Source: UBA11403 sp963784615
Lineage (GTDB): Bacteria > Pseudomonadota > Gammaproteobacteria > Legionellales > Legionellaceae
Length of the DNA stretch: 64,000 nt
Direction of reading: 5' to 3'
Assembly: GCA_963784615.1 (NCBI GenBank)
Contig: CAWASG010000001.1
Location: 1,612,001-1,676,000, forward strand
Both the position numbers and the translations under genes were made by a program. The notes under the pieces are model-generated. The model was not told where the DNA came from. It did not search any database and worked only from the letters and a program-made list of their open reading frames with translations. Positions 25,866-34,927 of the stretch are shown one piece after another. Position 1 is the stretch's first letter. Each line of letters opens with the position of its first letter.

Positions 25866-27869
25866 TCAATTTATACTGTTTGTAACCATGCGTTCGATCG
25901 ATTGAACGATCGACTCAACTGTAATTCCAAAAAAATCATAGACAGCTTGCAGCGGCGCTGAAGCCCCAAACTGATCGACTCCGATCACTGCGCCATCCAA
26001 ACCAACAAAACGATACCAATAACCTGTGGAAGCCGCCTCAATCGCGATACGGCGGCGATTGGCAGATGGTAAAACAGACTCTCTATACGCTGCATCTTCT
26101 GCAAGAAACCTCTCGGCACAGGGCATTGAGACAACCCGAGCATGCACGCCCTGCTCTAAAACTTGTTTCGCTGCTGCCAAGGCAAGATGCACTTCAGAAC
26201 CCGTCGCCATCAAAATAACGTCTGGGTTTTGTTCAGTATCTTGTAAAATATAACCGCCTCGGGCAATCAAACTTGCATGATCAACTGCATGGTGCAGGGC
26301 GGGTAAGTTTTGTCGAGAAAGCAGTAAACACGATGGTCCATGCCTGTGCATAATCGATTGCTGCCATGCTACGGCCGTTTCCATCAAATCAGCCGGACGC
26401 CAGACTTGAAGATCAGGTGTCATACGCAACATCGCCGCGTGCTCAATGGGTTGATGGGTCGGCCCATCTTCCCCTAAACCAATGGAGTCATGCGTCAACA
26501 CATAAATCACACGTTGCTTCATCAAAGCACTTAAGCGAATGGCATTACGCGCGTAATCTGCAAACACCAAAAATGTTCCGCCGTAGGGAATCAACCCACC
26601 ATGCACGGCCATACCATTCATGATGGCGGACATACCGAATTCACGAACACCATAATATAAATAATTGCCGTTAAACTGCCCATGCTCAATCGCGTGGGAG
26701 CCAGACCAGTTGGTGAGATTAGATCCGGTTAAATCAGCAGAGCCGCCGAACAGCTCAGGCAGCATCGGCGCATAGGCCTCCAAACATAATTGCGAGGCTT
26801 TGCGTGTTGCCACGGCTTTTTCCGTTTCTCGAATTTGTTCGATGAACTGATTAGATTTTTCAATCCACTCTATTGGCAAGTCGCCCTGAATTTGACGTAG
26901 AAATTCGGCATATTCCGCAGGGTGTGCATCTTTGTATACATGACAAGATTGGATCCACACATCTTCATCGGCTCCCCCTTGTTCAACATGATTCCATGCT
27001 TGATAAATTGCATCTGGAATTTCAAAAGGAGGATAAGGCCAATCAAATGTTTGTCGAATATGAGCGATGTCGGCCGCACCTAATGGCGCGCCGTGAACTT
27101 TTTCGGTGCCCGCCATTGCAGAGCCATAACCAATGGTCGTTTTACAGCAGATTAAAGTTGGTTTTCTGGTTTCACGGCGTGCTTCAATAATTGCCTGCTC
27201 CACCGCATCCATATCGTGACCATCAACGGCTTCAATCACATGCCAATGATAGGCTCTGAATCGAGCTGGCGTATCATCGGTAAACCAGGGTTCAACTTTA
27301 CCATCAATCGAAATACCATTGTCATCATAAAAAGCGATGAGTTTGCCAAGCCCTAGCGTGCCTGCCAATGCGGAGGCCTCGTGTGAAATGCCTTCCATCA
27401 AACAACCATCACCCAAAAAAACATAGGTATGATGATCAACGATTGCTTGGGTTTGATTGAATCGAGCCGCGAGTATTTTTTCGGCAATCGCCATACCCAC
27501 AGCATTTGCAAGCCCCTGCCCCAAAGGACCAGTCGTCGTTTCAACGCCGGGCGCGTGGGAAAATTCAGGGTGCCCTGGTGTTTTTGAATGCAATTGACGG
27601 AAGTGTTTTAAATCATCAATGCTGAGCGCATAACCCGTCAGGTGTAACAAAGAGTAGAGCAGCATCGAACCATGGCCATTGGATAACACAAATCGGTCGC
27701 GATTGAACCAAAGGGGATTTTTAGGATTATATCTTAGAAACTTTTTCCATAGCACCGTCGCGATATCCGCCATGCCCAAAGGCATGCCCGGATGCCCAGA
27801 CTGGGCAAGCTCGACAGCATCAATACTCAAAAAGCGAATTGCATGGGCCAACGCTCTGGGAAGACTCAT
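25866..27869 (-). CDS. tkt: Transketolase
   Basis: A 667-aa thiamine-diphosphate enzyme of the pentose phosphate pathway, moving two-carbon units between sugar phosphates. TPP binding is shown by GDGCLMEGISHEA near residue 155 followed by FYDDNGISIDG; the phosphate-binding RxSxL region and the pyrimidine-domain motif LTHDSIGLGEDGPTHQPIEH near 470 are complete. I set the start at MSLPRAL (27869), which matches the family; ten extra codons upstream read into the leader. It is the first gene of the tkt-gap-pgk operon. Confidence 0.95.
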   Translation of the reverse strand: MSLPRALAHAIRFLSIDAVELAQSGHPGMPLGMADIATVLWKKFLRYNPKNPLWFNRDRFVLSNGHGSMLLYSLLHLTGYALSIDDLKHFRQLHSKTPGHPEFSHAPGVETTTGPLGQGLANAVGMAIAEKILAARFNQTQAIVDHHTYVFLGDGCLMEGISHEASALAGTLGLGKLIAFYDDNGISIDGKVEPWFTDDTPARFRAYHWHVIEAVDGHDMDAVEQAIIEARRETRKPTLICCKTTIGYGSAMAGTEKVHGAPLGAADIAHIRQTFDWPYPPFEIPDAIYQAWNHVEQGGADEDVWIQSCHVYKDAHPAEYAEFLRQIQGDLPIEWIEKSNQFIEQIRETEKAVATRKASQLCLEAYAPMLPELFGGSADLTGSNLTNWSGSHAIEHGQFNGNYLYYGVREFGMSAIMNGMAVHGGLIPYGGTFLVFADYARNAIRLSALMKQRVIYVLTHDSIGLGEDGPTHQPIEHAAMLRMTPDLQVWRPADLMETAVAWQQSIMHRHGPSCLLLSRQNLPALHHAVDHASLIARGGYILQDTEQNPDVILMATGSEVHLALAAAKQVLEQGVHARVVSMPCAERFLAEDAAYRESVLPSANRRRIAIEAASTGYWYRFVGLDGAVIGVDQFGASAPLQAVYDFFGITVESIVQSIERMVTNSIN

Positions 27870-28055
27870 TTTTACTCTTACGAAAATCAACAGGGGCACT
27901 ATTGTCGCTCAGATGGGCGTTTTGGGCAACCTATATAGTTTAGGATATAGTTCGGACTTACGCAAAACGCTGCTGCCAAGGAATTTTTGAAAAAACAATT
28001 GTCTTTTTGTGTATTTAATGAGATCATCATATCTTTTGATTGAACAGCATTATCT

Positions 28056-29264
28056 ATGAGCGTTATTTTAAAACGACTGGGACGATCTTTAAATGTGTTG
28101 CTTGAACCTGAGCAATCATTCGCTGCCCAAATCAGGGCACGGACTCCTGCTGCAAATACTGAATTAGTCGTTCAACATGCAAAAATCAATATTGAATATA
28201 GTGTGCTTTGCTCAAAAATCGCCTGCGAATGGTCATCAAATACACTCGAATTCAGAGAACAAATGGAAGAAGCTCTGCAAACGGCTGAACTTTTGGAAAT
28301 GATTTATCGCGATTATATGGATGTCCCGCGAGAAAGTGATCGCTTACAAAAAGAACAAGCGCTCATGCGCGCTTGGCTTAACAGAGAAGGCGTTACTCGA
28401 CAGACGGAAGCAAACCAACTGTATGTCAGCAAGTGGATCCGTGAGAATACCGCTTTTGTCAATTTACCGCGTCTGTTTACAGTACGCGCCAGAAGATTAT
28501 TAATGGCTATCGCCCCCCTAACGGAAGCAGCCTCACCTTACCGTCAATCGATGCAAGCTATCGATCAATATGCAGCTCCTTTTCTTTCGCATTTGGCCTG
28601 GCTTTATTTTATCCCCAGAATAACCGATCACCTGGTGATGATTGTCAAACACACGATTGAACATGATGGCATGACCGATGAAGAAAAAGCACTGGGATGG
28701 CAAACTCGCCTGAAACTCCAATTACAAGCACGCTGGCCCGATCTCAGTAATGACCTTCCCTGGATGATTGCCAATTGTGTGAGCTGCTTCGTCCTTGTCG
28801 GCCCCTTACTTCCTTATAGCATTATCTTGTCCATTTGCATGCAATTCTATGAAATTATCCAAGTCATTTGCCTGTACGTTCTCGAGACTAACAATCTTCA
28901 TCAACAACGTGATGACTATATTAGCGCCCGTAATGAGAACCCGGCGGATTCTGAAGAATACAGAACCGTTGATGCCTACATTGAACACCTCAACAGACGC
29001 ATCGATTACGAAACCGACCGATTATGGATCCCAATCATCAACGCCACCGTTCTACTGCTAGCGATCATCCTCGCCGCGCCCATCTTTGCACCCGGCTATG
29101 CCGTTGCTGGCGGTGTGATTGCCGTTTCATCAACCATTGGCGCGTATGCAGCAAGAAAATATGTTGAGTCAGAAAAGCCTCCTGCAAACTTATTTCAATT
29201 ATTGGACAACGCTCCAAGCAATGCCGATGGAGAGCGAGAACATGCGTTTGACAACCCCCGCTGA
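28056..29264 (+). CDS. Multi-span membrane protein of unknown function
   Basis: A 402-aa protein I do not recognise. Residues 1-230 are hydrophilic and helical, with Glu/Arg-rich stretches. Two long hydrophobic hairpins follow: about 232-275 (CVSCFVLVGPLLPYSIILSI onward) and 325-365 (NATVLLLAIILAAPIF onward), separated by a charged loop. The C-terminal 25 residues are acidic and basic mixed. No good ribosome binding site is visible before the ATG at 28056. The architecture, helical body plus paired hydrophobic hairpins, is common among intracellular-pathogen effectors, but there is no direct evidence of secretion. Confidence 0.6.
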   Translation: MSVILKRLGRSLNVLLEPEQSFAAQIRARTPAANTELVVQHAKINIEYSVLCSKIACEWSSNTLEFREQMEEALQTAELLEMIYRDYMDVPRESDRLQKEQALMRAWLNREGVTRQTEANQLYVSKWIRENTAFVNLPRLFTVRARRLLMAIAPLTEAASPYRQSMQAIDQYAAPFLSHLAWLYFIPRITDHLVMIVKHTIEHDGMTDEEKALGWQTRLKLQLQARWPDLSNDLPWMIANCVSCFVLVGPLLPYSIILSICMQFYEIIQVICLYVLETNNLHQQRDDYISARNENPADSEEYRTVDAYIEHLNRRIDYETDRLWIPIINATVLLLAIILAAPIFAPGYAVAGGVIAVSSTIGAYAARKYVESEKPPANLFQLLDNAPSNADGEREHAFDNPR

Positions 29265-29478
29265 ATATCCCTCTCTTGGACTCAAGATCCATTTGACCGC
29301 TTGATTGTGGCGCATGCTCAGTATACAAAGTCAAACTTGATTACTGCGGACCAAATGATGCACGCTCATTATCCCTTGGCAACGATATAGGGTTTTACTG
29401 GTATTAATCTTTTGCCTCGCCTTCTTTCAATGTTATGCTTATTCTCTTTCAATACTTTTAAAAAATGAGACTCACATT

Positions 29479-31494
29479 ATGACAATCCCATTGCCACAAT
29501 TCAGCAATATTGACATCACCCACTTTGCCCAACAACTGGCTGACCGGCTGGATACTCATTTACAAGCCATCAATGATCTATTAAACCAAACAGGGCCGTT
29601 TACTTGGGATAATCTCATGCGACCACTGGAAGACATGGATGACGAGCTGGAGCGGTTTTGGTCGCCATTATCCCATTTACATTCAGTAATGAACTCACCA
29701 GAGCTACGCGAATGCTATCAAGCGTGTTTACCCAAGCTCTCTGCCTATGAGACCACGATTGGTCATAACCACAAGCTTTATCTCGCCATTCAATCACTGG
29801 ATCTGCAGCAGCTGAATGCCACGCAACGAAAAATCATCGATGACCACATGCTGGCATTTAAACTCTCTGGCGTGACCTTATCGCCCGAGCACAAACATCG
29901 TTTTGAAGGGATTGAGGCGCGTCTGTCTGAGTTATCAAACCAATATGAAAATCATGTGTTGGATGCAACGCAAGCATTTACGATACATATCACCGATGAG
30001 GCTCGTTTGAAGGGATTGCCCGAGCACGCCGTACATGCAGCAAAAACATTGGCCGATGAGCGAAAACAGCCGGGCTGGTTAATTTCGCTGGATATACCCA
30101 GCTACATTGCCGTCATGACTTATGCAGATGACCGCGCACTCCGTGAAGAGATGTATCAGGCTTATGTCACCCGTGCATCCAATCAAGGTCCATTTGCAGG
30201 CACGTTTGACAACACCCCCGTCATGCTTGAAATCATGGCGTTAAGACAAGAGAAAGCGGCGTTGCTCGGCTTCAACAATTATGCAGAATTATCAATAGCC
30301 CCAAAAATGGTTGAATCAACCTCCCAGGTCATCGATTTTCTGGATGATTTGGTTGAGAAAGCCCATATGCAAGCCAAGAATGAATTCAATGCACTGGTCG
30401 ATTTCTCCAAGGGCGTTTTACCGGTTGATTCTCTATCGCCTTGGGACATCGCCTATCTTTCTGAGAAAAAAAGACAAGCCGAGTTCACCATTTCGCAAGA
30501 AGAGTTACGCGCTTTCTTCCCGCTACCGAAGGTCATGTCAGGACTTTTTTATATCATCAAACAACTCTATGGCATGACGCTTGAAGAAGTACCGCAAATA
30601 GATACTTGGAACCCTGACGTGCAGTGCTATCGACTGCTGGATAGCCAGCAAAAACCCCGCGGTTATATTTATATGGATTTGTTTGCGCGACAAAACAAAC
30701 GCGGTGGCGCCTGGATGGATTCTTTGCAGAGTCGTCGCAAACTGGCTGATGGCTCAATTCAATTACCCATTGCAACGCTCACCTGCAATTTCGCTAAACC
30801 TGTAGCGGACAAACCACCCACCCTATCTCATGACGAATTAATAACCCTATTTCATGAGTTCGGTCATTGTCTCCATCATGTATTAACACAGGTCGATTAC
30901 CTCAGTGCCTCCGGCATTCATGGCGTCGAATGGGATGCCGTCGAACTGCCGAGTCAATTTTTTGAAAACTGGTGTTGGGAAGAAGAAGCGCTGAATACGT
31001 TAGCAGAACACGTGGATACACACGAACCCATGCCACATACCCTGTTTAAAAAGCTCATTGCGGTCAAAAACTTTCAATCGGCCATGGCGATGATGCGACA
31101 ACTGGAGTTTTCGCTGTTTGATTTTCGTATTCATCAACACACGGACTTCAGCAAATCCGATATTATCAGTACGATTTTAGCCGATGTTCGCAAAAAAGCG
31201 TCGGTTGTTCCTATGGTGCCCTATAATCGCGCCCAACACAGCTTCACCCACATTTTTGCCGGCGGTTATGCAGCAGGTTACTATAGTTATAAATGGGCGG
31301 AAGTCTTATCCAGCGATGCATTCTCCAGATTTCAAGAAGAAGGTGTCTTCAACCGTAAAACGGGCGAAGCTTTCTTGCATGACATTCTCGAAGTTGGTGG
31401 CTCATGCAAAGCCGCGCTGGCATTTGAGCGATTCAGAGGGAGAAAAGCAACCGTAGATGCACTGCTACGCGACAATGGGATCATGATTAAATAG
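29479..31494 (+). CDS. prlC: Oligopeptidase A (M3 family metallopeptidase)
   Basis: A 671-aa cytosolic zinc endopeptidase that degrades short peptides including cleaved signal peptides. The zinc motif is HEFGHCLHH near residue 459, with the downstream Glu ligand in GIHGVEWDAVELPSQFFENW. The family landmarks KMVEST, GGAWMDS and YSYKWAEVLSSDAF are in place. Length matches the family (about 680). It appears monocistronic. Confidence 0.94.
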   Translation: MTIPLPQFSNIDITHFAQQLADRLDTHLQAINDLLNQTGPFTWDNLMRPLEDMDDELERFWSPLSHLHSVMNSPELRECYQACLPKLSAYETTIGHNHKLYLAIQSLDLQQLNATQRKIIDDHMLAFKLSGVTLSPEHKHRFEGIEARLSELSNQYENHVLDATQAFTIHITDEARLKGLPEHAVHAAKTLADERKQPGWLISLDIPSYIAVMTYADDRALREEMYQAYVTRASNQGPFAGTFDNTPVMLEIMALRQEKAALLGFNNYAELSIAPKMVESTSQVIDFLDDLVEKAHMQAKNEFNALVDFSKGVLPVDSLSPWDIAYLSEKKRQAEFTISQEELRAFFPLPKVMSGLFYIIKQLYGMTLEEVPQIDTWNPDVQCYRLLDSQQKPRGYIYMDLFARQNKRGGAWMDSLQSRRKLADGSIQLPIATLTCNFAKPVADKPPTLSHDELITLFHEFGHCLHHVLTQVDYLSASGIHGVEWDAVELPSQFFENWCWEEEALNTLAEHVDTHEPMPHTLFKKLIAVKNFQSAMAMMRQLEFSLFDFRIHQHTDFSKSDIISTILADVRKKASVVPMVPYNRAQHSFTHIFAGGYAAGYYSYKWAEVLSSDAFSRFQEEGVFNRKTGEAFLHDILEVGGSCKAALAFERFRGRKATVDALLRDNGIMIK

Positions 31495-31591
31495 CGAATC
31501 AGCTCATAATGCACTTCCTTTGACAGTAGCTCTATTCATTTTATGGCTAGACTGTTATAATCCTCCTCATTCTAAGGGGAGGGTTATCACC

Positions 31592-34500
31592 ATGGCGACT
31601 ATTGATGACATTAAAAGCACGCTAAGCAGAATAGATGAATCAAGCATAAACCAAGAGCAACCAGGATTTGTCGATAACGGCTCTTTAATGCACAAGCTAA
31701 AAAATTCCTATAACCAACTCACATTTAAAGATGTATCTTCTTTATTAGAAAACAATAATAACCAAGAGGCGCTGCGCGCATCTTTTATTCATTACTTAGC
31801 GCGCAATGAAAAATTAATCAGCGGCAGCGCACTTTACTATACATGCACGCCAGAAGAACCCACCACTCAGTTATTGTGTTTAATTGCAAAATGGATTAGC
31901 GAGACATCACCCAGCGAGGCCCCTGTTAGCGCAATATCATTATTAATGCCTAGTCTAGATTTAGAGGCAAAATATACTACAAAATATCCATCGCTGTGCG
32001 TAGAAAAAGATAATATTGAAGACCATCTAACATCCGATGAAAATGACACCCGATGCAGATTACTCCGGATTCGAGAATCTAGGAGAACGGATGAAGAGAA
32101 CGCTCAGTTACAAACTTTAGAGGCTAAATATGAGCAATCAGAATCTTATCATAAACACTGCAATATAATAAACGGGTGGCGCATGCCTAAGGTTAGTTTA
32201 GAGCGTGTATTGGCTACACACATTTTAAGCGAAGATGGATTGACCTTAATTCCCATGTCTCTTATCACAGAAGAGGACGACGCTATCAACCCCTATAGCG
32301 CGACGTATGCCAAGCTTACTCATGACGAAATGCACCGCATAAAAAACCATAGTACTTTTACGGAATGCTATATATCCGTAAAAGAAAATCATGAAAGATT
32401 ACGCAACGACAACTCCCATTTGTTAGGTCATATTACAACGCTTTGTCAGAAGCTAAAGCTATATGATGCGCATGGCGGTATGGGTGCGCCCGATTCAGCC
32501 GAGGCAGGAGCTTATCCTGCGATTATTTCTTTTAATCAATATTATCGTGACTTAGATGAGACAGAGAAACAAAAGATACCAGTTGATGTAAAAAATGAAA
32601 TTGACACATTATTAGATTTGTCGAGCGATAAAGATAAAAATATGAATGCCACAGAAACCATCGCGACTTGTATAGGATTAAGGAGGAAAGCCTTAGAGGG
32701 CGCCGTCAAAAATCATGGAAATGAGCTTTCTATAATTGCGAGAACAGACGCGCAAAAACAATTCGCATTCATGGAGGCCAAAGAGGTTGAAGAAAAATAC
32801 AAATCAGACCTCCAGGAAGAGCTATCTAGCGGCCGATACTCTGGTAAAGATAGCCTACCTTATCGAGCGTCTCTTTTTAACGCATTAAATATTGAGCCTT
32901 CAATCAAAAGCTTGAGTGATTTTAATACATTTATGAAAATGTCCGCTGATGATATAAAAGAATTCGGTAAGATAACAAGCATTCATGATGCTTTAAAAAA
33001 TACAATAGTAGATACAAATGACTTTGCGGCCTTTGTTAGAGATACTCCTGATTTAAAACTTGAGAGCTACTTTGAGATAGTTGGATCAGAAATTTTATTG
33101 CCACTCAATAACCTTAATAAGATACGCGCTGTACTTTTTGAGATATCTGCGAGCAAGGTTAATCTCTTGCTTAACTTAGTAGACTTTAATGATGTTATTA
33201 AAAAACATAGCGATCTCTCTATATTCATAAAACACCTACCCCCCGAACAGTGTGCAGCATTTCGTAAGTCAATCATAACGCGACGCGGCCGTCGTTTTGA
33301 TTCCCCTTTTCATTTCAAATGCGATCTGACGGACTTAAGCCCCGAACAACGCACAGCAGTATATGAGTCAATAAAAGAGCAACTGCCCAGCATGATTAAC
33401 TTAGCTGGAGATTTATACAACGTGTTGGAGTGCTTAAGCCGCGAGCAGCGTACAGAAGTATATGCATCAATAAAAGAGCAATTGACCCGCATAATTACCT
33501 TGCCGAGCGATTACAGTACCGCGGCGAGAGATTTAAGCATCGTTTTGGAGTACTTAAGCCCCGAACAGCGCACAGAAGTATATGAGTCACTCAAAACGCA
33601 ACTGCCAGGAATGCTTAAATCAAGTCGTGATTTAATGGACGTTTTACGTCATTTAAACCTCGAACAGCGCATAGCAGTATATGCGTTAATAAAACCGCAA
33701 CTGCCCAACATAATTCAATCACGTAGCGAGTTAATTTCGGCTTTGGTCAATTTGCCCACCGAACTATGGAATGCCGTGCACGAGTCAATATCAATAAATG
33801 AGCAACCGGCAAACAGAATGATAACAGCTGATGAGTTATCCTATCTTTTGCAGCATTCAGACCACGAACAGCGCATAGCAATATTTGAGTTTCTAAAAGC
33901 ACAGCTGCCAAGCATGATTAAAGACGCTGAAAATTTACTGTATACGTTGAAATATCTCTCCCTAGAACAGTGCAGCGCTTTGTGTGATTTACTCAAAGAG
34001 CAACTGCCAAACATAATTAAAAATGCTTCGGATCTAGTGTACATTACGTCTTTAATAACCGGTCGACAGCACATAGAACCGCACAAAATAGTGATCGTGT
34101 ATGAGTCAATAAAAGCGCAACTGCCCAACATGATTAAATCAGCTAATGATTTACGGCTCGTTATGATGAATTTAGCTCCCGAACAACGCACGGACATATA
34201 TGAGTTAATAAAAGGACAACTGCCAAGCATGATTGTATCATCTGTTGATTTAGCGAACGCCTTTCAACATCTCACTTTAGAGCAGATAAATGAATCTATC
34301 CATTTAGTAAAAGCCCATTTAAATAACCTTTTTGACGACGCTATGATTAAATTCAGGGCAAAAGCAAATTGCAACGATAATGCACAGCACGACAACATAG
34401 AAAGCTTTATCCGTCAGGCACGTATTGAAGCTGATACAATCCTTGCAGCAAACCGTCTCTTAACCAAACATAAGTTTCACTATAGAATAAAAGAAGCTCT

Positions 34501-34711
34501 AGAGCCTATTCTTAAAGATAACTTCCCGCATCAAAATCATTTGGCTCTGCGCATTTTGGCGGATGTTTTAATGGTTGTATTTTTCCCTGTCGGGATATTT
34601 GTCGCTGCATCGAACATGCTAAGAACAGGAAATTGTTTTTTCAGTCCAGCAAAAACCAAGAATGAGCGATGTGCATTAGGAGCTATCGATGAGAACTTTG
34701 GTTTTTGTTAA
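31592..34711 (+). CDS. Large repeat protein with about eleven 33-residue units, candidate Dot/Icm effector
   Basis: A 1039-aa protein. The ATG at 31592 has AGGGGAGGG upstream and is preferred to an unsupported in-frame ATG at 31520. Residues 1-545 are helical and charged, without a known domain. From about 33230 to 34330 run some eleven tandem units whose core is L-x-x-EQR-x-x-V/I-Y-E-S-I/L-K-x-QLP-x-M/I-I, spaced mostly 96-105 bases (32-35 residues). This looks like a helical solenoid for protein binding. A hydrophobic segment (LADVLMVVFFPVGIFVAAS) lies near the C-terminus, followed by a Cys-containing tail. The family is not one I can name. Size, repeats and host lineage make it a candidate effector (inference). 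Confidence 0.75.
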   Translation: MATIDDIKSTLSRIDESSINQEQPGFVDNGSLMHKLKNSYNQLTFKDVSSLLENNNNQEALRASFIHYLARNEKLISGSALYYTCTPEEPTTQLLCLIAKWISETSPSEAPVSAISLLMPSLDLEAKYTTKYPSLCVEKDNIEDHLTSDENDTRCRLLRIRESRRTDEENAQLQTLEAKYEQSESYHKHCNIINGWRMPKVSLERVLATHILSEDGLTLIPMSLITEEDDAINPYSATYAKLTHDEMHRIKNHSTFTECYISVKENHERLRNDNSHLLGHITTLCQKLKLYDAHGGMGAPDSAEAGAYPAIISFNQYYRDLDETEKQKIPVDVKNEIDTLLDLSSDKDKNMNATETIATCIGLRRKALEGAVKNHGNELSIIARTDAQKQFAFMEAKEVEEKYKSDLQEELSSGRYSGKDSLPYRASLFNALNIEPSIKSLSDFNTFMKMSADDIKEFGKITSIHDALKNTIVDTNDFAAFVRDTPDLKLESYFEIVGSEILLPLNNLNKIRAVLFEISASKVNLLLNLVDFNDVIKKHSDLSIFIKHLPPEQCAAFRKSIITRRGRRFDSPFHFKCDLTDLSPEQRTAVYESIKEQLPSMINLAGDLYNVLECLSREQRTEVYASIKEQLTRIITLPSDYSTAARDLSIVLEYLSPEQRTEVYESLKTQLPGMLKSSRDLMDVLRHLNLEQRIAVYALIKPQLPNIIQSRSELISALVNLPTELWNAVHESISINEQPANRMITADELSYLLQHSDHEQRIAIFEFLKAQLPSMIKDAENLLYTLKYLSLEQCSALCDLLKEQLPNIIKNASDLVYITSLITGRQHIEPHKIVIVYESIKAQLPNMIKSANDLRLVMMNLAPEQRTDIYELIKGQLPSMIVSSVDLANAFQHLTLEQINESIHLVKAHLNNLFDDAMIKFRAKANCNDNAQHDNIESFIRQARIEADTILAANRLLTKHKFHYRIKEALEPILKDNFPHQNHLALRILADVLMVVFFPVGIFVAASNMLRTGNCFFSPAKTKNERCALGAIDENFGFC

Positions 34712-34732
34712 CGCTGCTGCATTTACAGTAAC

Positions 34733-34879
34733 TTCTCAATAAACTCTGGAAAAATACTTAGCCTACTTACCGCGGCTTGTCGGCGGTATCCAGGGATCTA
34801 GCTCTGAGCCTAGATCTCTGGATTCCGCCGACAAGCCGCGGAACGTCGGATTACTGAATATTCCAGAGGTTATTGAGAA
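34733..34879. repeat. Nested inverted repeat, MITE-like intergenic element
   Basis: The inner arms, 34770-34801 and 34810-34841, are 32 bases each with two mismatches, built on CCGCGGCTTGTCGGCGG and ATCCAGGGATCTAG. Outer arms pair TTCTCAATAAACTCTGGAA at 34733-34751 with its near-complement at 34861-34879. The whole 147-base block can fold into one long hairpin. It fills the space between two large effector-like genes and has higher GC than either. Confidence 0.75.
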
Positions 34880-34927
34880 ATTACCATTTACAAAGCGATC
34901 TCATTCATTCAACAAGGACGATTTAGA

